Shown piece by piece: positions 1-12,599 of a DNA stretch of 64,000 nt (positions within the stretch are counted from its first letter, which is position 1; every line of letters begins with the position of its first letter). The DNA lies in contig JAGMVK010000012.1 in NCBI GenBank assembly GCA_020747065.1, positions 1,488,001 through 1,552,000 of the forward strand. The letters are read 5' to 3'. Made by a program: the position numbers and the translations under genes. This DNA is from Cadophora sp. MPI-SDFR-AT-0126 (Eukaryota; Ascomycota; Leotiomycetes; Helotiales; Ploettnerulaceae). The notes beneath the pieces were generated by a model. The model was not told the DNA's origin. It did no database searches and saw nothing but the letters and a program-made list of their open reading frames with translations.

Positions 1-227
1 CCCATGTCCCCGTTCACCTCGTGCATGGTAGACCTATGTGCATGTATCAAATATCTCTTCAAGTCAATTCCTGTCCTAAAGCATGTAGCATCCCAGAAAG
101 CAGCTATAAGCGAGTTGCTGAGGGTCTCATGATTTCTCCAGGCCTTTAAAGATAAGTAGCTTTTCACTCCCTGCATTAATAGGGACCTCTGGAACAAGCC
201 TGGAGTCCTGACTTCAGACTAAGAACA

Positions 228-3200
228 ATGATGATTCGAGTCCTTCCATTTTCACTGTGCTTCTTGACTCTCCTTACCCAAGGAAACGGCGATTTGCTTA
301 CGTCTCGCATAAGTGCAACCCCGACAACTAAAGGACGTTCAGGTGCACAGATCCATGCCGTTGTACCTACAACTAAAGGTCAGATTAGTATCAATCCGGT
401 CGAATCCGATCTAGGTGACGCGAACACCTACCTAGGATCGGTTTATGGCACAGATACCAAGTATATCACGGTAGATGCAACCACAACAAAGGCAAGTCCA
501 AACTCTGACTTCCATTTCCTATTTTCTTCTCTGACTTTGAACTAGTGGATTAGGGTAAACACCGAATACTTGACTGTTGAAGGCACTTCCACAGTTCAAG
601 TGGTCATTGCAACTGCCACTGCGGAAGCAAATAGACAGCATGTTGGGGATATCTCAATTATCTTGCCCAAAGGCCTGTCAAGGGCGTTGACGAAATCAAT
701 GACAACGGCAATTGATGCTTGCGGTGCTCTTGCAGCAGTCAAACTCCGCGGAGATATCGAAGGCCGAGAGATTTCACGGCGCCAACTAGTTGAGGATAGT
801 AAGAACAACCTAATGTGCGATCCATGCGAAAGTTAACCTGTACTAAATTGGCCATAGTTCTGAGCTGCGTCTTCCCGTATACAAAGCTAGACGCCCAAGC
901 AGGCGGAACAATCGACATTTTCGTTGCAGCCCAAAAATGGTTAGACGTTGGATTCGGACTTTCTCAAGAGGCTCCCGCGGTGTTACTGAAATACGTCTCA
1001 GCTCTAAGCAGGGAAGAAACCATGAAATCAATCCTTTGGCTAGCTATCTTTACTGTTGCTGTGGATGAATTGTTGATTCAAGTGTCCAAAGGTCAGAAAC
1101 TGTCTCTCGCTCCTGTGGCTAAAGTCAATATTCCTGCTACTGGATTTGCGACGAAACCTAAGGATAATGAGCCTGAAAAGACATGCAAGGGGGACGAACC
1201 TGTGACAAAGGACTCTGTAAGTCCTGCCACTCCCCGCAACTTATATCTCCAAGCTAACTTGTGCTGTACAGCCTCTATGTACGAGTTTAGACTGTCTAGG
1301 AGTGCTACTTGAACTCTGCACGCTAGTAGGTCAAACTAGACCGACACCATGTCATTCTTTTGCTGATTTACTAGTCACTCAATACCAATTGCCCTTGCAT
1401 TCCCACCATACCAGTGGGCCCGGGTACCCAGCCCTGGGACCAAAGCTGGACAACATTTCAATAACAGTGGTTATTCGATGTTATGAACAACGCCGGTGGA
1501 GATACTACAATTCCAAGTGGAGACATGCAGATCGCTATCGCTTCCTATACCAATCCACTAGGGGATGCGCCAGCATAGGACCGACTGATCTCGTATCCCT
1601 CGAACAGGCTCAGTATCCTGGTTGCTAATGTCTTGAATGGACCTGACTATGTAGTTGATGAGGGCTGGAGAAACGTAATACAGAAAGCTGCCAACTCAGG
1701 CAAAACAGTCATTAGCTATGTTTGGACGGGTTATCTTGGAGTAAGCACACAACAGTTCAAAACTAGACTCGGCTCGGGCGACCTAGCAGACTGGGCTTCT
1801 CAAATTGAACAAGATGTTAACAAGTGGTTCGAGCTGTACGTATACCTCCACGCCTATTACAATCCAGGATAGGGATTCTCGGTCGATGGCATTTCTTTCG
1901 GTATCATCGGACCAGGATTCAAGATTCTGCGGGTCCAGAGTAATCTATATCTCAGCGCTGATTCTTATACAGGTATCCTAGCGGGATTGGTGGCATCTTT
2001 TTCGACGAAGGTTGGCCAGAATGCGGCCTTAACAACATCTATTCTAACCTTTACAACCACATCAATGCCTACACCAAGCGCAAGCACCCCGGTGCCTATA
2101 CACTTCTCAACCCCGGTTCACCTATGGCCCAATGTTACGATGATACCATGGATACGTTATTGACTTTCGAGAGCAGCTACGAGACATACACATCATCGAA
2201 CTTTACTCCCAACGATTGGACGCCAAAAGATCCCCGGAAGATATGGCATATCGTTTACAGGGTTCCCGAGAGCAAAGTCTCAGAGGTTGTAGCACTTACT
2301 GCTAAGCGTGGTGTAGGATACCTAGAAATGACTGACGACGACAATCCAAATCCTTACGACAATGTTCCAATCGAGGCGTATATTCAGACTGCGATGAATG
2401 CCGTTTCTAGTAGTGAGGTCTTGAAGGGTGCAGCGGCAGCACTTAGCGGGTCATATGTCGCTGGCATACCTAGCGATACAGTAATCCTTATCACAGACTA
2501 TACTTCAGCTATTCTCACTTAGTCACCAGTGACAAATGCTCTCGGTTACGCTATGTATCAAGACAGGAACCTAATCATGGAATTGCCACCTACTCTTACA
2601 AGAGCTACTGTAGGCATGCTTAACCAGGGGCGTCCGGCATTAAACTCGAAGTCAGAACCCTCTTAGCCTCTAGTGGCGGAGGAGCGTCTAAGTTGTTGAA
2701 CGTAAACACAAGACAATTTCCAAACGACGCTTCGATAACCGGTGTCACTTACAGGATAGATAGTAGTAATGTTATCTACTAAGCAGACGTCTTAGTACCA
2801 TTCGCATTTGTACGCCTATTCGTTAGCGGACCGCACAAGGCCGTGGGCGGTTCTTCCGGGTGGCCTATCGACGGAGGGATAAGCATCCCGGACATACTGG
2901 AAGATGAGCTGCCTCATGCATAGTACAAGCTCGTCAACTACATGGTTGAGGGTAATGATTTCTATGCTGGTTTCTACAAGTACAGTGGCGCATATGTCGA
3001 CGGTGGCACGGCTAATGCCGATTGGACGTGGACCCCGCAGGGCACATCGAAGCTGACCCAATATGGATACACATACACGTGGGTTGTCCCGCTAGGCGGC
3101 ACAGATGCGTTGCCAGAGGACTACGTTGTTTAAGGTCAAGGCTATGCCCCGATCCAAAACACTATCGGTGGCTACTTCCGAAGCTACAAATGTGGAGAGC

Positions 3201-3645
3201 CGTGCGACGACAATCCAGACTACGACTGCAAGGGCTCGAGCTTATGTTCAACTCCAGACTATCTCAAATAGTGTGATATTGCTATCAACAACTTGATCAG
3301 GACAGACGATCTTATCTACAGGACATCGTAAGTCGAGTCACTTTCCTCTGCAGATTCCCTTCTATTCCTGGTGACATTTACTTCGTACCTTCTTGCCGTG
3401 CGCGCAGATCCGATGCTAACAATCTTCCTCACAGTAATAGTCGCCTTGATGGAGGCTGCTACGGTGATGGAACTCGATTCTGTGGCGTGTTTCTCCAGGG
3501 AACTGATTGCTCCATGAGCGGCAACAACATGTGGAAAACCTACCAAGCCCTTCGCAAGCTCGGAGGATGCAAAAAATGTGGTTCTTACCATCAAGAAAAT
3601 GGTTGCCTGTTTACTGTCAACTATGTCTCCAGCTGCGATTCCTGA
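228..3645 (+). pseudogene. RIP-damaged gene for a secreted spherulation-specific family 4-like protein
   Basis: The start at 228 gives a hydrophobic signal peptide (about residues 1-21). The first exons splice cleanly: 228-491, 546-798, 858-1216, then 1272 onward, with introns 492-545 (GCAAGT donor), 799-857 and 1217-1271. The middle (about 1480-2520) reads as a spherulation-specific family 4-like domain, with a conserved-looking FFDEGWPECG stretch near 2005; one intron probably lies around 1835-1980. The 3' part ends in a Cys-rich domain after intron 3328-3434 and stops at 3643-3645. The coding frame is broken by stops at 1576, 2520, 2780, 2921, 3131 and 3269 and by a frame shift near 2630. 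All six stops are TAA or TAG, each one transition from CAA, CAG or TGG, as RIP would give. Exon boundaries between 1290 and 1500 are unclear, so two fused neighbours are not excluded. The family call rests on recognised sequence pattern only. Confidence 0.75.
492..545 (+). other. Probable GC-AG intron
   Basis: GCAAGT donor and TAG acceptor, 54 nt, phase 0. Splicing it joins the signal-peptide exon to the next open frame, which otherwise ends at an in-frame stop. GCAAGT is the preferred hexamer for GC-type donors. Confidence 0.65.
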
Positions 3646-4394
3646 TAGCAAGAAGGTATATGTGGGTCAGTTGACCCCTCATTAGCCAGGATGAGACAGG
3701 TGGTGGACTGAGAATTTGGGACAGGAGGATATGTTCGGTTTCTGGAAGCGGTGGTTGGGCGCAGAGTGAGACCAGGAAGGGGTCTGAAGACTCAGCTTTA
3801 CGTCGTTTCTTTGTTTTTTTCCATTCGGGGGTTTGTTGATGTTGCTCTTAGCGGGTCTCGCTTACCTCAGCTTGCCTCCCCTCCCGTCTCTTTTCATTTC
3901 CCCCTTCCTAAGAAGGTAGGTAGACACACAATCGCTTCGAAGTCTTAGGAAAGCGTATCAATCGTTATGAGATAAATTGGATACAATGATGCAGTGGGAG
4001 CAGTAGGAGCAAAGTCAAATATGGAGAATTGTACATTGTGAGATTGGGATTGTTGATATTTAAATTCGAGATCAGAATCTTGCGAGGAGTTATTGCTGCG
4101 CACAACACAGTAACTGTAAGAAAGGTGTGGAAAGATTTGGTATAGAGAGAAAGAGATATATACACGTCGACACATTCTTGTTTGGACTGTTCAGTGTGTA
4201 TAAACTTCGATCTACGATTCTACAAGAGAGACATCGTCCATTCCGGTTCAGGGTAATAGAGTTGAAACTTGCTGTGAAGGGTAAAAGTTCGCGGATAAAT
4301 GATTCGAAGGAACGTGAAGGGTAGTAAGTCACTGGTAACAGAACATGGGAAGAGAGGGGGATATTGTTTTCATCGTTTATTCGGTAATATTACA
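3646..4394. other. Intergenic spacer between two decayed host genes
   Basis: Base composition is ordinary for the flanks, with a pyrimidine-rich stretch at 3800-3905. I see no supportable gene. Short frames at 3751-3948 and 4127-4324 lack a domain, splice continuation or a start context. The strong AT-rich decay begins only beyond about 4450. Confidence 0.6.
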
Positions 4395-5500
4395 TCATGA
4401 TACAGTCCCCGTACTCCTCACCACCCCAGCACTAACTTCAACCTCCACAACCGGCTGTCCCTGAGGTTTACTTTCTAGTCCCCTTTGAGGCGCTAAAGTC
4501 GTCTAGTTCCTATAGAACCTAAGCGCTTCTCCAAGATAGCCTATATCACTGGATCCCTGCTTTTCCCTGCGTATCTCCGACTCCTCACCGGGAATCGAAA
4601 TAATACCCTGATGTAGCAGAAACCTAACCCCAAGTCCTAACCCCGCGATCATACTCCCTATAAGCCCTAGATAACTCTACGACGTCGAAGAACCTATCTC
4701 CTCCTCTGCCGATTTCGTCTTCCTACTATGAGACACTATCCTCGTATATCTACTCAGTGCCCCAATAACCGGCACCTCCCCTACTATACCCTTTAAAAAT
4801 ATACCTCCTATATCTATCACGCCCCTATTATACGGCGGTCTCTACGGAAGATGCCCCTATCTTTTTAACTGCTTTAATCTCGTATCTAGCTCTGACTTTT
4901 TTCTTTTTTTAAAAAACGTATCTTTAAGCGTAACCTTCTTCTTTTCGAAAACAGTCTTATATATCCCCTCTATCTAGCTATATAAGTCTAGGAATTTACT
5001 TTTTATTATTCGCGATAGCTACGGCTATAGGAGGTTAGGAATAAGTATTAACGCTAGATAACCTAGCGCGAGATAATCGAGACTTGAAAATTGCGTGTCT
5101 AAGACAAAAAACACCTTTTTCCTTTTAAAGTCTTATAGCGATTCGAAGAAATTCTCTGCGAGGGTAGAGAGGCGAATCTATATGTTTATCTCTAGGGAGG
5201 CGGCGAGGAAAGAAAAGACTATGTTTTTAGGACGGCAGAGAGAGGTTAATATAATAGAGGGTTCAGTAGGGGGAGGACTATCAGTATCGATGTCGAGGGA
5301 GGCGAGGCCTAGATATAAAGTACAGAGTTTAGTAACGGCACAAAAAAAGGGGGGCGTTAGGTAAGAGAGGGGGAAGGGCTGGATTATATTATAAAGGGGC
5401 CGGGTAGTTGTCGTGTAGTTTTAGGAGGAGATATAGAGGGAGAGGTCGAGGAGGGGTTAGCCGTAGGAGTCGAAGAAGAAAAAAAATCTAAAAGTAGTTT
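4395..5500 (-). pseudogene. Decayed 3' part of a host gene, possible membrane protein
   Basis: Read on the minus strand, a frame ending at the stop at 4395-4397 stays protein-like for about 150 codons. It includes a small hydrophobic, Gly/Leu-rich segment (GLIGSMIAGLGLGVRFLL, about 4610-4665) followed by a hydrophilic tail. In-frame TAG codons lie at 4503-4505 and 4677-4679, each explained by TGG to TAG. Upstream (about 4850-5500) the sequence gets progressively richer in TA steps and the frame cannot be followed. I do not recognise the family. The 5' limit is approximate, and no second copy is present in this window. Confidence 0.5.
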
Positions 5501-6084
5501 TATATAAATACTCTTTAATAATATAATATATACTATTTAGGAGATAGAATATACTTACGCTATATAATCCGCACTCTCTTACTTTAGTAAACTAATATCT
5601 AATATCTATTTTTTTTATTAAGAACTACGCGATATAGTAAAAGATATTATAAAACTTACTAATCTAAATATCCCTATTTTATAGCATAAGAAAAGTATTT
5701 ATATAATAGTCAGATTAATTAAGTAATTTCTTATATTAAAAGACGTAATATATAGAAGCGTACTAGAAAGACTTAATCTTAGATTACTACTTACTATAAG
5801 TTATTATTTTTTACGCGGGACTACTTATTAGAGATATACTATTACTACTAGATAATAAGCGTTAATTGATAGTAAACTAAATACTAGACTTTAGACATGT
5901 AGTTTAAGTATTATTACTTGATAAGAACTTTAATTGAGTTAAGATTATTAATTAAGGAATACGAAAAAGCCTCGAGCCTCGGATATTTAGGGGACGCGAA
6001 GTGCCAAGATAATTTCGCAGCCTTGTAGGATGCGACTGGCTATTAGCCTTGTACCCCTACTATACATTTTGCGATTGTTATTAT
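5500..6084. other. AT-rich remnant without recognisable coding content
   Basis: The sequence between the decayed host gene and element A is heavily mutated up to about 5,960. A less mutated patch of about 115 bases (5,965-6,080) still contains CG, CA and TG steps. No frame, terminal repeat or family resemblance can be supported. The last five bases (6080-6084, ATTAT) are the left target-site duplication of element A. Confidence 0.5.
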
Positions 6085-6453
6085 TGTTACAACCTGAGGT
6101 TGCAACGGGTGGCATAGCCCTGAGGCTCGGTAGAGGGTACGACCCGTAAGGGACTGATACTGCATAAAAAAGCTATAATTATATAATAAAAGTCACGGAA
6201 TAAATTATCTAGACTTTTTAAGTTTAAGTAATAATTTAAATAATTTAATTAATTTAATATAATAAGGGTTTTATATAAGTAAATAGTATTTCCTATTATA
6301 AATAGAAGCCTTATACTTAATTTAAATAAAGTATCTTTATACTATACTTAGTAACTTATAATAATTATTAGTCTTAATTATTAATAGTGTTCTTACTTAT
6401 TAACTTATTAATCTTTATACTCTTAAGTAATACTAGCTTAATTATATATTATA
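6085..6453 (+). repeat. 5' LTR of element A
   Basis: 369 bp, beginning TGTTACAACCTGAGG and ending in the RIP-altered form of the family end CGTACGTTACA. It aligns along its length with the copies at 27643, 29207, 30283 (inverted) and 36280 (inverted). Confidence 0.9.
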
Positions 6454-6624
6454 CTTTAAGTACTTACTAATAGGTACCGGCGTATACGTTAGATTAAGAA
6501 TATCTTCTGTCTTAGGGAGTACTCGCGGTATACTCGCTTTATTAGCTAGTAAGGAAATCGCTACCTTAATAAAGTTAATAGCGCTTATTAGAGAAATCGA
6601 TAAGAACCTTAAGTATAAAAGTAT

Positions 6625-6849
6625 TAATGTAACGTTGAAGTGACGGAAGTGCTGGAAATAGGGGTACTCAGGTTTAGCCGGAATATTACCGGACAGAAGC
6701 CGGACCAGATTCATATATATATAGGACCGCTCCCCCTATAAGGGCTCCTTACCTTCTTGTTTCCTTTATACCAGACTTATAATATTACTATTTACCTACC
6801 CTCTTACTCCTATACTTAATACTACACTTAGTAATATTACGTCGTTATA
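6625..6849 (+). repeat. 5' LTR of element B
   Basis: 225 bp; the copy at 26136-26360 has the same length. The 5' copy is the more mutated: its ends read TAATG...GTTATA where the 3' copy has TGATA...GTTACA. The two differ essentially by C-to-T and G-to-A changes. Confidence 0.93.
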
Positions 6850-7502
6850 TTAAATAAGAAAGTCACTCCCGCTAAGGACAGCTTATATAATATCCTACTA
6901 CTTAGAAGATACAGTTAACTGATTCTTATCCGAATCGCCCTTAATTACTATCCTTAAAGAGTCAGGATTCCAGAGATCTCTTAAATGAACTAATGAACTA
7001 GGGTTTAGTTCTACTCGTCGTAAATCAGTATAATTAGAGTAAAGTAGTCTTTATTAATAGAGACTCTAAATAACTCCCTCTGTATAAAGGCCGCTGTAGA
7101 TAAATTTAAGGTATCGTAACTACTACTACCGGAACCCTTAAGTTTAAAAACTCTCTTAAATTACTTTCGTTCCTCTTCGGAACGTAACCGCGCAACTCCT
7201 ACTGCTTATAGAGTTGCGGCGTATAAAAACTACCCTAATGCTAATATCCTTTACTAGGAAATTGCAAAGCGTCCCCTTAATACTCCTAGAACCCTTATTT
7301 CGAGACTAACTTAAATCACGCCTGAATCTTCTCCTATTCCTATTATAGATACTACTAATATAGTAAGTCCGTCTAGCGGAGCTACTAATAACACTCTTAA
7401 CTCTCTAACTCCAGTTAGAAGCTTTTCTAGCTGCAGGACTTAAGGTAATAAAGGTAAAGGTTGTGTAAACCGAGATAAGAGAGACTTTAGTGACTTAGAT
7501 AT
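6850..7502 (+). pseudogene. 5' internal and gag-start remnant of element B
   Basis: Sequence between the 5' LTR of B and the insertion point of element C. From about 7140 it reads as an eroded plus-strand protein frame that presumably continues at 19466, after element C. No primer-binding site could be assigned with confidence because mutation obscures it. Confidence 0.5.
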
Positions 7503-7778
7503 TATGGAGGGGAGAACCCCAATCCCCTACACGACAAGAGGGTAGTAAATGTAAGGTACATAAGGTGTAAGGTTCAAGAAATAATAGATAGACGAAATTA
7601 AAAGATATTACATATCTAAAGAGTACGAATTATTAATTAGAGAGAGAAGTGTAAATCCTATTAGAAGGAAAAGTGCTATTATTAATGATAAGGTCTCTCG
7701 GAGAAGGTCTTAACTTAAGTATAATACGGAGTATATAAGTTAAGTAATAGAAGTTTACTAAGGCCGATCTCTACTATA
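7503..7778 (-). repeat. 3' LTR of element C (left copy)
   Basis: 276 bp, aligning with 19190-19465. This copy has more C-to-T and G-to-A changes than its partner, for example CTACTATA at the end where the other reads CCACCACA. Confidence 0.9.
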
Positions 7779-7782
7779 TGCG

Positions 7783-7793
7783 TCCCCCCCTTT
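7783..7793 (-). promoter_or_regulatory. Polypurine tract of element C
   Basis: TCCCCCCCTTT on the plus strand, which is a G-rich purine run on the minus strand, five bases inside the left LTR. This is the expected site for plus-strand DNA priming in an LTR element. Confidence 0.7.
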
Positions 7794-7795
7794 AA

Positions 7796-10500
7796 AAACT
7801 TATCCCCGAGTATTACAGTAAATGAATATAGTAGAGCTAAGCTATTTCTAAAAGTATTAAATCTCTAGAGGTAAAAGTAGAGGTCTGCGGTATAGAAGTA
7901 ATATCAAAGTTATATAAGGCCTGAACTATTGTTAGTCTTAGTAAAATCGTAAATAAAGGTTCACTTAGTTTACCTCTATAAGGTTATCCCCTACTATAAC
8001 ACCTTTATCTTCTCCCTTAACCTTTATAACTATAATACCTCTACTACCTCCTTCCTTCTCTTTACTTAATAAGTTCTATAACCTTTTTTAAAGCTACGTA
8101 AGAAGCTTCTTTATTCTTCCTTACTACTATACGCGTTCCCCTAGCGATAAAGACTAAGTTATAGCTGCTTTTCCCCTCTAAGAGCTCACTTCTAAGAGTA
8201 AATAACCTTTAAGGAGGTTATAGGAGTAGCGCTACTCTTTTTCTAACTAAGGTAAGTATAGAGCTTCGTTACTCTTTCATTCTAATCTCTCTCCTTCTAA
8301 TCTTATAACCTTAAGATCAGGCTCAAGATTAAGACTAACGATCTCTAGTACTTAACTTAAGCTAAGCGGCTCTAAGCTCTTTAACCTCTATTAACTACAC
8401 CTCTCTCTCTTTATATAGCTCTCGCACGCCTGAACCTTATACCGGAGCCTTAACTTATAAGCTTTAGAGCGTAGACCTTTAAGTTAAAGACGCTATTTTC
8501 TTTAATTAGGCTGAGTTAATCTCTTTACCTTTATTTCCCTTCTATTAACTACCTCGCGTATAGACTAGATCTCTATATTAACTTATACTGATTTTCTATA
8601 AAGGTCTCTGCTTCTTTAATAAGTTTAGTGATGTCAGAGCTTCTCTAAGTAAGGTTTCCTTCTTTTACGTTATATCTTTAGCTATATTATTACTTTTCTA
8701 GGCTTAAACCTTAATTACCTTACCTTATAATAGTCTCTTACTCCGCTATAATAAATATCTCTCAGGGAAGGGGCTCTTTAAGTCACCTAGTAAGTCTCTA
8801 TCCTCCTTTCTTTCTGAAACGCGTTAATTCTGGCGATATCTTTATAAGTTCTGCTACATAACTTTCGATCTAAAGCGCTTAAGTATATAGCTACTAACTC
8901 TACCTTATATAGCTAAGTTCCCTCTCCTAACTCCTTCGCTCTTTACTCCCTTACTAAGTTGATATTACTACTAACCTCCTAGCACTAGTGACTAGGACGT
9001 ATCCAACTCAGCGACTCCCCTCCTATACCTAGTAATAGTCTCTTACCTTGCTATTACGAATATACGCTTTAGGTATATATATACTTATAGGGTTAGAGGT
9101 CTAGGTAGCTAGTAGGAAGGCTAACGCGTTAGAGAAGGCGAGGACTGTTAGATTCTTACTAAGGTAATAGGAGTTACTAAAGCTATCTCTGCTATTAAGT
9201 GTCTTCTCTTAGTTCTAAGGCTTTCTTACTAGGATATAAGACCTATTAAGTCGCTGAAGGAGTTTACTAATATCTTAGAGAGTAAGGACTATTACGAAGA
9301 CTTAAGAGTAATAGAGGTCGCTCTTATTTCTGAATACTATTAAGGCTCCTTCTTAATTAATGTCTAGCTATAGCGATTTCCGTCTAATATGGAGGCTATC
9401 CGCTATAAAGGGTATCCGCTAGAAGTAAGCTTAACTCTCTTGTCTTTAGAGCATGAGTATAATATACTAGAGGGTGATGGCTATTGTAGGTTCGTTCGCT
9501 TTTTAGTCTAGTAATAGTCTTAGGTATGTCTAATAGCTCCTAGAAGATATATAGGTCTATCACTGATTCTATTATTTTAAGAGCTAGCTAGTTGGAGCTT
9601 TTAACTTAAGTTACTTGCTTTAGCAGAGGCACTCTAAGCACGTTACGTAGGCTCGCGGATTCTGACTCTGTTATACTATATCTGCACTTCTTGTATTAAT
9701 ACTCTTACTAGCACTTAAGCTATAGTAGACCTTATAAGCTACGTTCTTTCTATCCGCTCCTCTCTAAGAGAGTGAAGATAATATAGATAAGGGCCTAGAC
9801 TTAGTAGGCGTGACTAAGGTTAAGCTAATCTAGAGGTGAACTAATACTTCTTCCTCCGGTGAAGTTACTTTGTTAAAGGCTATTAGCCGATGGCATATTT
9901 AGGCCTTTAACGCGTAGGGAACTCTGACTTTTAGGTGATTCTAAGGCGCAGAGATATTAGCTTCATAGGGATAGACTAGAGAGCTTCTGCTTTTAATAAG
10001 ACTTTAATCAGCGAGTGCTATATCTCCTTAGAAGCTATAGTAATAACCTGACTAGTAGAAAACTACTAGAATAGTAGATAGCGTAAGTAGTCCTAGGTCT
10101 AAGGTAACTAGAATCTCTCTAGTTCTATATACGCTTTATAAGGGAAAAGGTTCTATAGGGCTAGTAGAACCGAGGTTTTCATTATCTTCCGCTAGTAGAT
10201 TTCCTTCTTCAAGTTACTTCCAATAATAGATCGGAGATCTTCATTACTAGGTAAAGCTTCTCTATTGTTAGTGCTATTAATATTAGTGATATTTACCTTA
10301 GGGGATATCTTTTATTTATAGTCTTAGGGAAATCCTTTATTTTTACTAGCTATTCTCCTAGGGGCTTCCGCAGATAGGGGATTTAGTGGGTTATCTCAGG
10401 GAAGTAGCGCTTAAACAGGGGGTGCTTTGTATTAACCTTTACGTATAAGGGACGGACCTTTCACTGCTTACTTCCAGAGTATACGCTTAAAGCTGTTATA
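7796..10500 (-). other. Unassigned 3' internal region of element C
   Basis: Between the presumed end of pol and the polypurine tract. The sequence is less AT-rich than elements A and D and reads protein-like in patches on the minus strand (about 9,100-9,500), but every frame is broken by stops. I cannot name a domain. It could be a third gene, an extended 3' untranslated region, or sequence acquired by the element. Confidence 0.4.
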
Positions 10501-12599
10501 GTCGGTTATTAGGACGCATAAATCAGGCCTATCCTATCTTCCTATTTAATAAGTGGCTTATTATTAACTCCGCGGAAGGTACTAGTGATGATAGAGAGCT
10601 CTATAGTTTACATTATATACTTAAGGGAGTTATCAGCGCTAATATAAGTGACGTTTAGCCCTATATTAAATAATCACTCTATGGGGCTAGATTATACTCT
10701 AATGTTTCAGGAGTATTCAGGCTCTACCTCTTACCAGCTTTTCATATCTTAGTAGTTTATACGCTCTCTAGGTACTTATAAGTAGTGCTATAGCGAATTG
10801 AAGCTACCCTAAATAGTACTAGCGGAGATAAGTACTAGTAGTACTAGCGGTTATTTTCCTGTTTTAAAGAGTTAGTGTCCTCGCTATTAGAGGTGCTATT
10901 CTAAGGTTAACTACGCTAAGACTACCCTATATTAGTCTTATTAGCTCTATAAGATCTCTAGGATTCTGATAATAATTCTATTGTTTTATCTAATTTAAAC
11001 AGTAAGTGTATTAGAAGCGTCTGTGCTAGAATTACTGTTGTTATTACTGAAGTATTATTAGCGGAGGTTTTCTAGGCCTGATTTAGTACTAACCTCTCTC
11101 TCTTAGTTACTAAGGTAAGCGATAGATTTAGTATCTTTAACGCTATAGATAAACTTCTTTTGTATGTAAAACAGTTTTAGTATACTTCTAGCGAAGGTTA
11201 ATTAGAGCCAGGGGCTATTAAGTCCTAGCTCTTTAAGCTTATAGTAACCCTTTTTAGTGTTAGCTTATACTATCTTATATAGCCTTAACTACCGGAAATC
11301 TAAAGCTCTTTATGTTAACTTATTAATTTCCCTCACTGAATTGTATTAAAGGACTATATCTTTAACTTAAAATAGTCTCCGTTAAATATTATACTTATTA
11401 TTAAAAGCGTCTCGACCCTCTTATTTATAGCGGCTTTTGCGTAGTATTGCTTTATTAATGTTTTCTTGCTGCATTTGAAACTAAATCACCCTAAGTTATA
11501 ATAACTTCGATTAATTAGTGACTTCTTTTATAAATAGGGTTCTTTAGGTAGGGTATTATATTTCTATAGGGAGGATAAGTTCTCTGCTATAAACTATATA
11601 GAAGGGTATAAAGCCTGTAGGTCCGTGTACTGTTATCTGATCTGTAAATAACACTACTGGAAGGTTTTCGATCTACTGATTTCCTATTTTAGAGAGAGTA
11701 TTTTTAATCGGCTCGTAGCTTTATTCAGCTATACTATTCGCCCTTAAGTTATAAGCTAATACTTATATACGTTATATCTCTATTTTATTTAGGAGCTGAA
11801 TCACTTCTCCTATATTCTCTTTGCCCTTATTAACTACTAATCTCTAGAATAGGCCGTAGTAGTAAATGATATCTTCCTAAATAAAAGTAGCTATAGCTAC
11901 TGCTATCTTATATATAAGAGCCTATGCCTTGACCTAACTACTTATATTATCCCTAGTAATAACTAAATATTACTTTCCTTATTATTTAGTTATATAAGTG
12001 ATATCTAGGGCCTACTTCTCCATTAAACTGTTAGAAGCTATAGGGAAAAGAGGTTCTTCTTACTATCTTAGTAATCTCAGTTAGTATTCCGGGTAAGTTT
12101 AAATAAAATTCATAGTATCTTTATAATACCTCTTCCAAAAGTAGCGTGTAGAAATATAGTAATAAGTACTTTCCCTCCCTTTATAACTAGAGTTATTATA
12201 ATAACTTCAAAGAATCCGTACTTTATCTTAATTAGTGTCGATTATAAGCTTAATAAGGGCTCCTTTTATTAGTAGTTTCTAGACCTTCTAGCTATATACT
12301 TTAAAATTTAGAGCTTCTTTCTTAAAGGTATGAAAGGTCTTTTAATCTATTCCTTTTAGGGTTCTAAGTATTATTAAGTATAAGGCGATTTATATAAAGT
12401 AGTCGGAGTACTTAGAAGAAGAAACCGGGAACTTATATTTAGTATTTAATCTTATATCAGAAGTATTACTAGAGCTTTCCGTGAGCTCTTCGCTTTCTCT
12501 AAGTTATTATACTCGTGCTCTTATATCTTAAAGGATAGCGCTCTATCTTATTAATTCCGGGTCTATTTTAACTGCCTCCTCTACCTAGTTAAGCTCTAT

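Noticed and set aside
1830..1985. In-frame TAG at 1870 in the spherulation-like gene as a further RIP stop
   Set aside because: It lies in a likely intron (donor near 1838, acceptor near 1972), so it need not be in the coding frame.
6625..6849. Dating the insertions from LTR divergence
   Set aside because: Differences are RIP transitions, not clock-like mutation, so ages cannot be inferred.
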